Positions 8,049 through 16,873 of a stretch of 64,000 bases of DNA are shown in pieces (the stretch's first letter is position 1; each line of letters opens with the position of its first letter). The notes under the pieces are model-generated. The model was not told the origin of the DNA. It saw only the letters and a program-made list of their open reading frames with translations, and made no database searches. This DNA comes from an uncultured Eubacterium sp. Its GTDB lineage: Bacteria > Bacillota > Clostridia > Oscillospirales > Acutalibacteraceae. Location: contig UQCC01000008.1 of NCBI GenBank assembly GCA_900539325.1, positions 41,185-105,184 of the forward strand, in the 5' to 3' direction. A program made the translations under genes and the position numbers.

Positions 8049-9797
8049 TTATTGCTTGTTTTCTTCAGCTTCTGCTTTTTTCTTTTCTTCGTACTTTGCG
8101 GCTTCCTCTTCTTCAAGAACTCGATATGCAACCTTGCCGACCAAAGTTTTCGGAAGTTCGGTGCGGAACTCGATTTCTCTCGGAACGCCGTAGCGTGAAA
8201 CATTCTTTTTGCAGTTTTCGATAATTTCTTCTTTAATCTTATCCGACGGTTCAACGCCCTGACGAAGAACAACAAATGCCTTTACAACATGCATTTTGTA
8301 TGGGTCCGGAATACCGACAGCACAAGAAAGAAGAACATCGGGATGAGCGTCAATTGCATTTTCAACCTGTGACGGATATACATTAATGCCCGAAACAATG
8401 ATGAGTCGTTTCATTCTCTGCTTATAATACACAAAACCGTCCTCATCCATATAGCCGAGGTCGCCTGTATGGAGCCACAAATTGCCGTCCTCGTGTCTGC
8501 GGAGAGTTGAAGCGGTTTCCTCTGCGTTGTTGAGATAGCCTTTCATAACCGTAGGACCGCAAATGCAAATTTCGCCCTCTTCGCCGTATGGAAGTTCGGA
8601 GTCGTTATTTGGATTTACAATAGAATAATATGTATCCGAAAGCGGAATACCGATACTGCCCTCACGGTAAGTATCGTAAGGAGTAAGGCAGGATGCCGTT
8701 ACGCACTCTGTTGTGCCGTAGCCCTCTCTGACCTGAATTGTTGCATTGTGCTCTTTAAGGAATTTATCAACTTTCTTTTTAAGTTCAACGGAAAGTGAGT
8801 CGCCGCCGCAGAACATACCACGGAGGAACGAAAGATCAAAATCAAATCCCTCACTGCGAAGGAGTGCCTCATAAAGAGTAGGAACACCTACAATAACATT
8901 AGGCTTGTATTTCTTTACATCTCTTGCATATGTTTTGATTGTAAACTGCGGAATAATAATACATGTTCCGCTTGCCATAAGTGCGGTGTGAATACCTACG
9001 CCCAAGCCAAAGCCGTGGAAAAGCGGCATAACGGAGAACATACGAAGTCCCTCCATTGTAAAGCCGGCATTTGCCGCAACCTGAGCCGCAAGAGCATTCA
9101 TATTAAGATTTGTAAGTCGGATACCTTTTGAAGTACCTGTTGTGCCGCCCGAGAACAAAATAACTGCTGTGTCCTCTGCCTTAGGGAATTTATCCGAAAG
9201 TTTAACCTTTTTGCCGCCCGAAATAAAATCGGACCAATCGATAACATTCTTGTTATCCTTTGGAAGCGGAGCAGGCTTTTTCTTGACAGTAAGAGGATAA
9301 AGCATATTAAGCGGAAACGGAAGCTCATCCTTGATATGAGCAACAACAACCTTAACGGGATGCTTAACCTGCTTGAGTGCCTCAAGCACCTTTTCGTAAA
9401 ACAAATCAACAACCAAAACAGCCTTGCTTTGAGTTGAGTTGATATAGAATGCAATTTCACCCACAGCTGAAAGCGGATGAATCATTGCCGGAACGGCACC
9501 GATTCTGTTAAGAGCATAAAAAGTATCTACGCCCTGCGGAGTGTTAGGCATACAAACGGTGACCATATCGCCCTCGTCAATGCCGATACTTTTATAAGCC
9601 TTGCCGAGAACCTCGATTTTGTTCAAAAACTGCTTGTAATTTGTCTTTTTGCCCTGGAACTCATACGCAACGCTGTTCATCTTTTTTTTGGTAATTGCGG
9701 ACTCTCTTACCGCCTCATACATTGAACCCTTAGGATAATCAAGATGAGCAGGCATATCGCCGAAATACTTGAGCCACGGTGCTTTAGGTGTATTCAT
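8049..9797 (-). CDS. AMP-forming acyl-CoA synthetase (long-chain fatty-acid-CoA ligase-like)
   Basis: A protein of 582 residues of the adenylate-forming superfamily. The phosphate loop FSGGTTGTSKGI lies near residue 220, the A5 motif GYGTTE near 367, and the TGDLGYMDEDGF motif near 450; the C-terminal swinging domain has the catalytic-lysine region (KTLVGKVAYR). It activates a carboxylate to acyl-AMP and then to acyl-CoA. Chain-length preference cannot be read from sequence. The tail is Lys/Glu-rich. AAGGAGA precedes the ATG. Confidence 0.9.
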   Translation of the reverse strand: MNTPKAPWLKYFGDMPAHLDYPKGSMYEAVRESAITKKKMNSVAYEFQGKKTNYKQFLNKIEVLGKAYKSIGIDEGDMVTVCMPNTPQGVDTFYALNRIGAVPAMIHPLSAVGEIAFYINSTQSKAVLVVDLFYEKVLEALKQVKHPVKVVVAHIKDELPFPLNMLYPLTVKKKPAPLPKDNKNVIDWSDFISGGKKVKLSDKFPKAEDTAVILFSGGTTGTSKGIRLTNLNMNALAAQVAANAGFTMEGLRMFSVMPLFHGFGLGVGIHTALMASGTCIIIPQFTIKTYARDVKKYKPNVIVGVPTLYEALLRSEGFDFDLSFLRGMFCGGDSLSVELKKKVDKFLKEHNATIQVREGYGTTECVTASCLTPYDTYREGSIGIPLSDTYYSIVNPNNDSELPYGEEGEICICGPTVMKGYLNNAEETASTLRRHEDGNLWLHTGDLGYMDEDGFVYYKQRMKRLIIVSGINVYPSQVENAIDAHPDVLLSCAVGIPDPYKMHVVKAFVVLRQGVEPSDKIKEEIIENCKKNVSRYGVPREIEFRTELPKTLVGKVAYRVLEEEEAAKYEEKKKAEAEENKQ

Positions 9798-9930
9798 AAC
9801 AAATCTCCTTAATCTTTCGATGTATCGGTATTATAACTAATAAAAAAATAAAAATCTACCTTTTTCAAAATTATTAATAGAATTTTTATAATAATTTTAT
9901 AATTCTATAATTCTTTATTTTTTCGTTCGG

Positions 9931-9959
9931 TTGAAAAAATGTTGAATAACTGCTATAAT
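9931..9959 (+). promoter_or_regulatory. SigA-type promoter for the CDF transporter
   Basis: TTGAAA at 9931-9936, 17 bp, TATAAT at 9954-9959; the start codon is 41 bp downstream. Confidence 0.75.
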
Positions 9960-9999
9960 CAAATAATATTATCTAATACAATCTGATTAAGGTGATAAG

Positions 10000-11151
10000 A
10001 TGACTCGATTTTTAATAAATCTCGGAGAGAAGAAAAAATTTGACAGAGAAGCCTTTGCCGTTTTGAGCGGCGGAGTGGGAATATTCTGCAACATACTGCT
10101 TGCACTTTTTAAATTTATTGTCGGCAAACTGTCAGGCTCAATTTCCATTACGGCAGATGCACTCAACAACCTTTCGGATGTTGCATCAAACGGAGTAACG
10201 ATAGTGGGTGCAAAGTTATCCAAAAAGCCGGTTGACAAAGAGCACCCATTCGGTCACGGCAGAATGGAATACATATCCGCCCTTGCCGTTTCGGCTCTTA
10301 TTCTTATAATGGGTTTTGAGCTTGCAAAAAGTTCCGTACAAAAAATAATTCATCCCGAAGAACTCAACTTCAGCATTGTTTACATTATTATTCTCGGTGC
10401 TTCTATTCTTGTTAAGCTGTGGATGGCGTATTTTAACAACAAACTTTACAAGCACACCGACAACATCAGCCTCAAAGCCGTTCGACAAGACAGCCTGAAC
10501 GACTGCATTTCAACAGGCGCAACGATTATCGCAATCACCGTGTCGCACCTTTTCAAGCTTGCTTGGATAGATGGTGCAATCGGTCTTTGCGTTGCGGTTA
10601 TCATCCTGCTCGGAGGCATTGACATAGCAAAAGAAATCATATCTCCCCTGCTCGGTCAACCGCCGAAAAAGGAACTTGTTGACAATATTGAGCGTATTAT
10701 GCTTGAGCCGGAATACATCCTCGGCGTGCACGATTTGATTGTGCACGACTACGGACCGGGCAGAATTATCGCAAGTGCCCACGCAGAAGTGCCGTCCAAC
10801 ATTGATGTGATGAAGCTCCACGATGTCATCGACAATGTTGAATCAAAAATCAACAAGGAACTCGGCATAATTATGTGCATACATATGGACCCTATTGTGG
10901 TTGACGACAAAGAAGTTGACCGCTACAAGGCTCTTGCACAAGAAGTTATTACAGATTACGACAGCGAGTTCACCTTCCACGATTTCAGAGTTGTTAAGGG
11001 CGAAACACATACAAACTTGATTTTTGACTTGATTATTCCGTTTTGCGACGACGACAAAAAAGCACAAATCAGCGCCGACCTCATAAAGAGATTTAAAGAA
11101 AAGGATTCGTCGCTTGAAATTGTGATGGTTATAGAACATTCATTTATATAA
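10000..11151 (+). CDS. Cation diffusion facilitator (CDF) family metal transporter
   Basis: A protein of 383 residues. Six-helix transporter domain with the metal-site motif SITADALNNLSDVASN near residue 47, the CDF signature HPFGHGRMEY near 80 and a second DCISTGAT site near 167. A cytoplasmic dimerisation domain (from about 210) has HAEVPSNIDVMKLHDVID. An extra ~70 C-terminal residues follow. Known members export Zn, Mn, Fe or Co in exchange for protons; specificity here is unassigned. AAGGTGATAAG precedes the ATG. Confidence 0.92.
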   Translation: MTRFLINLGEKKKFDREAFAVLSGGVGIFCNILLALFKFIVGKLSGSISITADALNNLSDVASNGVTIVGAKLSKKPVDKEHPFGHGRMEYISALAVSALILIMGFELAKSSVQKIIHPEELNFSIVYIIILGASILVKLWMAYFNNKLYKHTDNISLKAVRQDSLNDCISTGATIIAITVSHLFKLAWIDGAIGLCVAVIILLGGIDIAKEIISPLLGQPPKKELVDNIERIMLEPEYILGVHDLIVHDYGPGRIIASAHAEVPSNIDVMKLHDVIDNVESKINKELGIIMCIHMDPIVVDDKEVDRYKALAQEVITDYDSEFTFHDFRVVKGETHTNLIFDLIIPFCDDDKKAQISADLIKRFKEKDSSLEIVMVIEHSFI

Positions 11152-11200
11152 TGTAGGCTATCAGGGTAATTTTTTTAACCCCATCGATTTTTTGTTACAC

Positions 11201-11239
11201 AAAAAAACCGCCTCCCCTTGATTTAAAACAAGCGGAGGC
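11201..11239 (-). terminator. Terminator of murI
   Basis: Minus strand GCCTCCGCTTG pairs with CAAGGGGAGGC (one mismatch), followed by GGTTTTTTT. Confidence 0.85.
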
Positions 11240-11256
11240 ATAATTCGAGCTGTAAT

Positions 11257-12015
11257 TTATTTTAACAATTCAAAAAATCTTTTTTGCTTTGCAATTCGGG
11301 TGGCTTCGTCCGCCGAACTGTCAACAAATTCAACTGTTCCGAGTGTTTGCGAGGACGACAAAAGGTCGTTTTTCTCAAGCACTCTTTTTAATTGCTTTGA
11401 CACTCCGACAGAACCGTCAAAGAATTTTACATCACCCAAAACGGCACTGATTTCGTCTTTAATAAGCGGATAGTGGGTGCAACCGAGCACCACATTGTCA
11501 ACCAAGCCGACATATTCGGCAAGATTTTCAAACAGATACTTTTTTATTTCCGCCCTATCGCCTTTTTCGATTATATCGGCAAGGCCCACGCACGGCATAA
11601 GTGCGGTGTTTTCGTTGTAATATTTATAAAAAAGCTTGTGGAATTTTTCACTCTCGATAGTGCCCTTTGTAGCCATAACAAGAGTTGCACCGTCGGGATT
11701 ATTATCGTGCACCATTTTATACGCAGGCTCAATCGCTACAATCGGAAAATCATACTTTTCTCTCAAAAAACCTGCCGCTTTTGCCGAAGCGGTGTTGCAC
11801 GCAAGCACAACAGCCTTACAATTTTTTTGAATCATAAGCTGCACAATCTCATCGCATCTTGCAATAACCTCCTCATCGGTTTTGTCACCGTAAGGATTAT
11901 GTGCGCTGTCGCTGAAAAAGAAATAGTTTTCGTTTGGCAAAAGCTTAACCGTTTTTCTCAAAACGGTTACTCCGCCTATGCCGGAGTCCAAATATCCGAT
12001 TGGATTGTCGTTCAT
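11257..12015 (-). CDS. murI: Glutamate racemase
   Basis: A protein of 252 residues. Interconverts L- and D-glutamate for peptidoglycan synthesis in the cytoplasm. The two catalytic cysteines are C73 in LACNTASA and C179 in VLGCTHYPLI; the N-terminal IGYLDSGIGG and SDSAHNPYG motifs are intact. Monocistronic with its own terminator. Confidence 0.95.
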   Translation of the reverse strand: MNDNPIGYLDSGIGGVTVLRKTVKLLPNENYFFFSDSAHNPYGDKTDEEVIARCDEIVQLMIQKNCKAVVLACNTASAKAAGFLREKYDFPIVAIEPAYKMVHDNNPDGATLVMATKGTIESEKFHKLFYKYYNENTALMPCVGLADIIEKGDRAEIKKYLFENLAEYVGLVDNVVLGCTHYPLIKDEISAVLGDVKFFDGSVGVSKQLKRVLEKNDLLSSSQTLGTVEFVDSSADEATRIAKQKRFFELLK

Positions 12016-12153
12016 TTTGATACCTTCTTTGTATTAATTCAACCGAAATTTATAATATCACAATGCCCGATATTTTTCAATGTGCAAAACATTTGCATTA
12101 TTATATAATTTATGGTATGATATTATAGTATATTTTCAACGGAGGAAAAACAA

Positions 12154-13680
12154 ATGACATCAGCACAAATATGCATAATGATATCTATTGTGGTATATTT
12201 ACTCAGTGTACTTCTAATCGGTGTTGCTTATGCAAAAAAGACAAAAAATGTAGGCGACTTTTACCTCGGCGGCAGAAAGCTCGGTCCTATCGTTACGGCA
12301 ATGAGTGCCGAGGCATCGGATATGAGCAGTTATTTGCTTATGGGCTTGCCGGGACTTGCATACCTTTCGGGTTGTGCAGAGGTTGGCTGGACAGTAATCG
12401 GCCTTGCAGTCGGCACTTATCTCAACTGGCTCATCGTTGCAAAAAAGCTTCGTAACTATTCTGCACACATCGGAGCAATCACAATTCCCGACTATTTTTC
12501 ATTGAGATACAAAGATGACAAGAAAATCCTTATGGCTCTTGCGGCTTTGATTATCATCATCTTTTTTGTACCGTACACCGCTTCGGGCTTCAGTGCCTGC
12601 GGCAAACTTTTCGGCACATTGTTTGGCATTGACTACCACATTGCAATGGTTGTATCGGCAATCATTATTGTCGGCTACACTTCACTCGGCGGATTTAATG
12701 CTGCGTCCGTAACCGACCTTGTTCAGTCAATCATTATGACAGTTGCACTTGTTATCGTGCTTATTTTCGGCGTTTCAAAAGCAGGCGGTATTGACGCTGT
12801 TATGAACAACGCACATCAGCTCAACGGTTATCTTGACCTGTTCGCCGTGCACCATGATGAGGGCAACACTTCAACGGCATTCGGGGCAATCAGCGTTGTT
12901 TCAACCCTCGCTTGGGGTCTCGGCTACTTCGGCATGCCTCACATTCTCCTCAGATTTATGGCTATCGAAAACCCTAACAAAATCAAGATTTCACGCCGTG
13001 TTGCTTCCGTTTGGGTTGTAATCTCTATGTTCATCGCAATCGCAATCGGCATTGTCGGCAGAGGAATGGTTACAAACGGTGCGATTGAGCACTTCAAGGA
13101 CAGCGAAACAATCATCATTCAAATTTCAAACGCACTCAGCCAAGAGGGCATTGTTCCGGCACTTATCGCAGGTGTTATCCTTGCCGGTATCCTTGCTTCA
13201 ACAATGTCAACTTCGGACAGCCAACTTTTGGCTGCCTCATCATCGGCAAGCGAAAACCTCCTCGGCGGCATTTTCAAACTTGACCTTTCCGAAACCGCAA
13301 AAATGATTGTTGCAAGACTTACTCTTGTAATCATTTCCGTTATCGGTGTTGTAATCGCCTGGGATTCAAACAGTTCCGTATTCGGCATTGTTTCGTTTGC
13401 ATGGGCAGGCTTCGGTGCTGCGTTTGGTCCTGTTGTTCTTCTTTCGCTTTTCTGGAAGCGTTCAAACAAATACGGTGCAATCGCAGGTATCTTTGCCGGC
13501 GGTGCAATGGTATTCCTTTGGAAGTTTGTCATTGCAGGACTTTCACCGATTTTCAACATTTACGAACTCTTGCCGGCATTCCTTACGGGTCTTGCAGTGA
13601 ATGTAATTGTTTCACTTTGCACAAAAGCTCCGGACGAAGACATTGTCAAGGCATTTGAAGAAGTTAAAAAAATCAAGTAA
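12154..13680 (+). CDS. putP: Sodium/proline symporter
   Basis: A protein of 508 residues of the sodium:solute symporter family with about 13 transmembrane segments. YLGGRKLGPIVTAMSAEASD, followed by MSSYLLMGLPG, is the PutP sodium/proline-site motif, and GWGLGYFGMPHILLRFMA-type sequence near residue 255 also fits PutP. It imports proline with Na+. GGAGG lies 7 bp upstream of the ATG. A DtxR-type regulator gene begins 24 bp downstream and is probably cotranscribed. Confidence 0.9.
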   Translation: MTSAQICIMISIVVYLLSVLLIGVAYAKKTKNVGDFYLGGRKLGPIVTAMSAEASDMSSYLLMGLPGLAYLSGCAEVGWTVIGLAVGTYLNWLIVAKKLRNYSAHIGAITIPDYFSLRYKDDKKILMALAALIIIIFFVPYTASGFSACGKLFGTLFGIDYHIAMVVSAIIIVGYTSLGGFNAASVTDLVQSIIMTVALVIVLIFGVSKAGGIDAVMNNAHQLNGYLDLFAVHHDEGNTSTAFGAISVVSTLAWGLGYFGMPHILLRFMAIENPNKIKISRRVASVWVVISMFIAIAIGIVGRGMVTNGAIEHFKDSETIIIQISNALSQEGIVPALIAGVILAGILASTMSTSDSQLLAASSSASENLLGGIFKLDLSETAKMIVARLTLVIISVIGVVIAWDSNSSVFGIVSFAWAGFGAAFGPVVLLSLFWKRSNKYGAIAGIFAGGAMVFLWKFVIAGLSPIFNIYELLPAFLTGLAVNVIVSLCTKAPDEDIVKAFEEVKKIK

Positions 13681-13704
13681 TTTTCACAAAAAGGGGTGTA
13701 AAAA

Positions 13705-14073
13705 TTGCACGAATCAGGCGAAATGTATCTTGAAACGATATATGTTTTGTATCAAAAAAACAGAGATGTTCGCTCAATAGATGTTGCGGAAGAAATGGGA
13801 TTTTCAAAACCGAGCGTCAGCAGAGGCGTCAACATACTCAAGCGTGACGGCTATTTGACCGTTGACGAAAAAGGCTATCTTGAACTTACCGACTCGGGTA
13901 TGGATTTGGCAATGAAGATTTACGAGCGTCACACCATACTTACCAAAACACTTGTTTTGCTCGGTGTTGACGAACAAACGGCTGCACAGGACGCTTGCAA
14001 AATGGAACATGTTATATCCGACAAAACCTTGGAAGCTTTCAAAAAGCACCTCAACGAACATATAAAGCAATAA
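13705..14073 (+). CDS. DtxR/IdeR-type metal-dependent transcriptional regulator (TTG start)
   Basis: A protein of 122 residues starting at TTG after AAGGGGTG. Residues 1-60 form the winged helix (recognition helix SKPSVSRGV) and 65-122 the dimerisation/metal domain; there is no SH3 domain. The metal ligands read M7, H76, C98, E101, H102 (ACKMEH). The Met and Cys correspond to DtxR/IdeR (iron type) rather than the Asp and Glu of MntR. It would bind DNA when loaded with metal. The arms GGTTAG/CTAACC found at 53688 are the type of half-site such proteins bind, so it is a candidate regulator of the island, by inference only. Confidence 0.85.
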   Translation: MHESGEMYLETIYVLYQKNRDVRSIDVAEEMGFSKPSVSRGVNILKRDGYLTVDEKGYLELTDSGMDLAMKIYERHTILTKTLVLLGVDEQTAAQDACKMEHVISDKTLEAFKKHLNEHIKQ

Positions 14074-14084
14074 CAATCAATCAC

Positions 14085-14115
14085 GGCTCCTCTTGTTATG
14101 TAATCAAGGGGAGCC
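14085..14115 (+). terminator. Hairpin terminator after the DtxR-type gene
   Basis: GGCTCCTCTTG pairs with CAAGGGGAGCC across a 9-nt loop. The following T-tract is weak. Confidence 0.6.
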
Positions 14116-14199
14116 GAATTTATTTACAAAATATATATTGTTTTTTAGAATAATATAATATATAATAAAATCGATTATACGGTAACGGGCGGTGAAAGA

Positions 14200-14973
14200 G
14201 TGAAGATATTGGCCATCGGTGATGTTGTGTCAAGCCAAGGTTGTGATTATTTGCGTGATAATTTGCCAAAGCTAAAAAGAGAACATCAGGCGGATTTTGT
14301 TATTGTAAACGGCGAAAACAGTGCGGTCGGCAACGGCATAACGCCAAAAAGCGCACAGCACATTTTTACAAGCGGTGCAGATGTAATCACCCTTGGCAAT
14401 CATTCACTTCGCAGACCCGAAATTGCGGACTATCTTGACGAAAACGAATTCATCATCCGTCCGTGCAACTATCATCCGTCTGCTCCGGGCAACGGCTCGG
14501 TTATTCTTGACAAAGGCAAAAACCGAGTGGCAATAATCAATTTACAAGGTGCTGTTTACCTTGACAACATCATCAATCCGTTTGACAGCATTGATGAAGA
14601 GATTGAAAAAGTCAAGAATGACGGTGCAAACATCATAATAGTTGACTTTCACGCAGAAGCAACCGGAGAGAAAAAAGGTATGGGGTTTTACCTTGACGGC
14701 AAGGTTTCGGCTGTCTTTGGCACCCACACCCACACACAAACTGCCGATGAGCAGATTTTGCCAAACGGCACGGGCTACATCACCGACATAGGAATGACAG
14801 GTCCATACTATTCCGTTTTGGGCGTAACTCCCGAAGTTGCAATACAAAAAATGAAAACAAATTTGCCGGTAAGATTTACCAATCCCGACGGTCCGTGCAC
14901 CATGGAGGGCGTTATGATTGAAATTGACGACCAAACCGGCAAAACAACCCATATAGAAAGGTTCAGAAAATGA
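14200..14973 (+). CDS. ymdB: YmdB-family metallophosphoesterase (GTG start)
   Basis: A protein of 257 residues of the TIGR00282 family. Metal ligands are visible as GDVVSSQG (residues 7-14), NGENSAVGNG, TLGNHSLRR and GTHTHTQTADE. Characterised relatives hydrolyse 2',3'-cyclic nucleotides and influence biofilm and motility decisions in Bacillus. The usual GNHxW reads GNHSL here. The GTG start at 14200 follows GGGCGGTGAAAGA. It overlaps the next gene by 4 bp. Confidence 0.88.
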   Translation: MKILAIGDVVSSQGCDYLRDNLPKLKREHQADFVIVNGENSAVGNGITPKSAQHIFTSGADVITLGNHSLRRPEIADYLDENEFIIRPCNYHPSAPGNGSVILDKGKNRVAIINLQGAVYLDNIINPFDSIDEEIEKVKNDGANIIIVDFHAEATGEKKGMGFYLDGKVSAVFGTHTHTQTADEQILPNGTGYITDIGMTGPYYSVLGVTPEVAIQKMKTNLPVRFTNPDGPCTMEGVMIEIDDQTGKTTHIERFRK

Positions 14974-16457
14974 CCAAAAAGGCAGTGGCAGTACTTTGCG
15001 TATTTGCCGTAATCGCCGCCTTGTTTACCGGTTGCAAAAGCAAAGTGCCCGAACAGCACGAGCTTGTTTTGCAAACAACCGCACAGGTTACGGAGGACAC
15101 CGACAATTTTAAAATCAGTTACAGCCAATCGGACTCGCTCAATCCGTTTGAAGCCACAACGCTGAACAATCAAACGGCAGACGACCTTGTGTATGAGCCG
15201 CTGTTCAGAATTGACGAAAGTTTTGAAGCTGTGCCTGAAATCGCAAGCTCCTACACTTATGAGGACGCTCACACACTTTCGGTAACAATATTCAGCGGAC
15301 TTAAATTTTCGGACGGCACACCGCTTACGGCAAAAAATGTTGTATCATCATTTTACAATGCACAAAGCTCTCCGAGATGGAAAAACAGCTTGACTCCGAT
15401 TTACAGTGCAACCGCAACAAGCGACACGGCGGTTAAATTCAAATTATCATACGCAAATCCGTATGCGCATCAACTTTTGACATTTTATGTTGCAAAAAAT
15501 TCTTCAAAAAGCAAATACCCTCTCGGAAGCGGTAAATATAAATTTCTTGAAGAAAACGGTAAGTTGTACGCAGAAAAAAACAACGAATACAAAGAAAAAT
15601 TTAATCCTCGATTTACAAAAATTCAGCTTGTTAATGTTCCGTCGGCGGAATCAATCAACAACGCACTGAATATAGGCAACATCAGCTACGCATACCGTGA
15701 CGAAACAAATGAAACCGTTGCAAGGCTGAAGTGCAACAAGAAGCAGGTCAACCTCAACAATATGGTATTTTTGGGGCTTCGCACCACAATGGGCATAACA
15801 TCAAATGCCGACATTCGGCGTGCAATTTCGCTTGCGATAGACAGAGGAACACTTGCAAAAAGTGCATACCAAGGCTACGCAAAAGCCGCAACATCACCGT
15901 TTAACCCTATGTCTAAAATAGGAAGAGAAACAGCGATTTTTGCCGACTCGGCAGATACTGCGGCGGCAAAGCAGGCAATAGCCAAAAGCGGATACAAGGC
16001 AAGTCAATTAACGCTTAAAATCGTTACAAACCAAAACGAAAACAGGATTGCCCTTGCAAAACTTGCGGCACAGCAGTTAGAAGCCGTCGGATTTAAAGTA
16101 ACAGTTAAAAGTTACAGCCAAAAGGTATTTAACGATGCGTTGAAATACAGCAACTATGATATTTATGTTGCCGAAACAAAGATACCTAACGATATGCGGC
16201 TTTCGTCATTTTTTGACAAATCGGGCAAAACCCATTACGGTATGAAAACCGACAGCGACACCGCAAAGTTATACAAAACTTACATCAACAACGGCGGTGA
16301 ACTCGGCAAATTTATTCTTTCATTTTCAAACGAAATTCCGTTTGTACCGGTTGTGTACAGAAAAGGAGTTATCTGCTATTCAAAGGCTATGCACGGCGAT
16401 ATGCAGGGATATTACGGCAACTTCTTTGCCAACATAGACGATTGGTATTACAATTAA
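14970..16457 (+). CDS. ABC transporter substrate-binding lipoprotein (family 5, peptide/nickel type)
   Basis: A protein of 495 residues. Lipoprotein signal MTKKAVAVLCVFAVIAALFT with lipobox LFTGC, Cys at 23. The mature part is an SBP_bac_5 domain (SDSLNPFE, FSDGTPLTAKNVVSSF, RRAISLAIDR). It would capture an oligopeptide or similar ligand outside the membrane. No cognate permease or ATPase lies nearby, so it is an orphan component, placed unusually between ymdB and the asp23-like gene. Confidence 0.87.
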   Translation: MTKKAVAVLCVFAVIAALFTGCKSKVPEQHELVLQTTAQVTEDTDNFKISYSQSDSLNPFEATTLNNQTADDLVYEPLFRIDESFEAVPEIASSYTYEDAHTLSVTIFSGLKFSDGTPLTAKNVVSSFYNAQSSPRWKNSLTPIYSATATSDTAVKFKLSYANPYAHQLLTFYVAKNSSKSKYPLGSGKYKFLEENGKLYAEKNNEYKEKFNPRFTKIQLVNVPSAESINNALNIGNISYAYRDETNETVARLKCNKKQVNLNNMVFLGLRTTMGITSNADIRRAISLAIDRGTLAKSAYQGYAKAATSPFNPMSKIGRETAIFADSADTAAAKQAIAKSGYKASQLTLKIVTNQNENRIALAKLAAQQLEAVGFKVTVKSYSQKVFNDALKYSNYDIYVAETKIPNDMRLSSFFDKSGKTHYGMKTDSDTAKLYKTYINNGGELGKFILSFSNEIPFVPVVYRKGVICYSKAMHGDMQGYYGNFFANIDDWYYN

Positions 16458-16483
16458 CCGACACTCATAAAAAGGAGAACTTT

Positions 16484-16858
16484 ATGATTAAATACGAAAA
16501 TCCAAACGGATATATAGAAATCACCAACAACTACTTTGCAAGACTTGTGGGCAATGCGGCACAAAGCTGTTTCGGCGTTACAAGAATGGTAAATGCAAAC
16601 CCTGTGCAAACAATAAAGTATGCCATCAAAAGCAGGGTTGACGGTGCAGACCTTGACACATCAAATCAGGGCGTAACAATCAAGAGCGTCAACGGCGCAT
16701 TAGTGGTTGACCTTTCTATCGCTGTATCATACGGTGTAAACATCAATGCCATTGCGGACAGCATAGTAAACAAAGTTCGCTACACTATCGAAAGCACCAC
16801 AGACTTGAAGGTTTCCGAAGTAAATGTTCATGTCGAAGGCATCGACAGTATTAACTAA
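16484..16858 (+). CDS. Asp23/Gls24 family envelope stress protein (YloU-like)
   Basis: A protein of 124 residues. It contains GYIEITNNYFARLVGNAAQS and VVDLSIAVSYGVNI, typical of Asp23 (DUF322). Start chosen at 16484 because AAAAGGAGAAC precedes that ATG. In Bacillus the homologue yloU directly precedes yloV (DAK2) and lies near recG, and the same order occurs here. Role: cell-envelope homeostasis, mechanism unknown. Confidence 0.9.
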   Translation: MIKYENPNGYIEITNNYFARLVGNAAQSCFGVTRMVNANPVQTIKYAIKSRVDGADLDTSNQGVTIKSVNGALVVDLSIAVSYGVNINAIADSIVNKVRYTIESTTDLKVSEVNVHVEGIDSIN

Positions 16859-16873
16859 ACTCGGAGGGCAACC

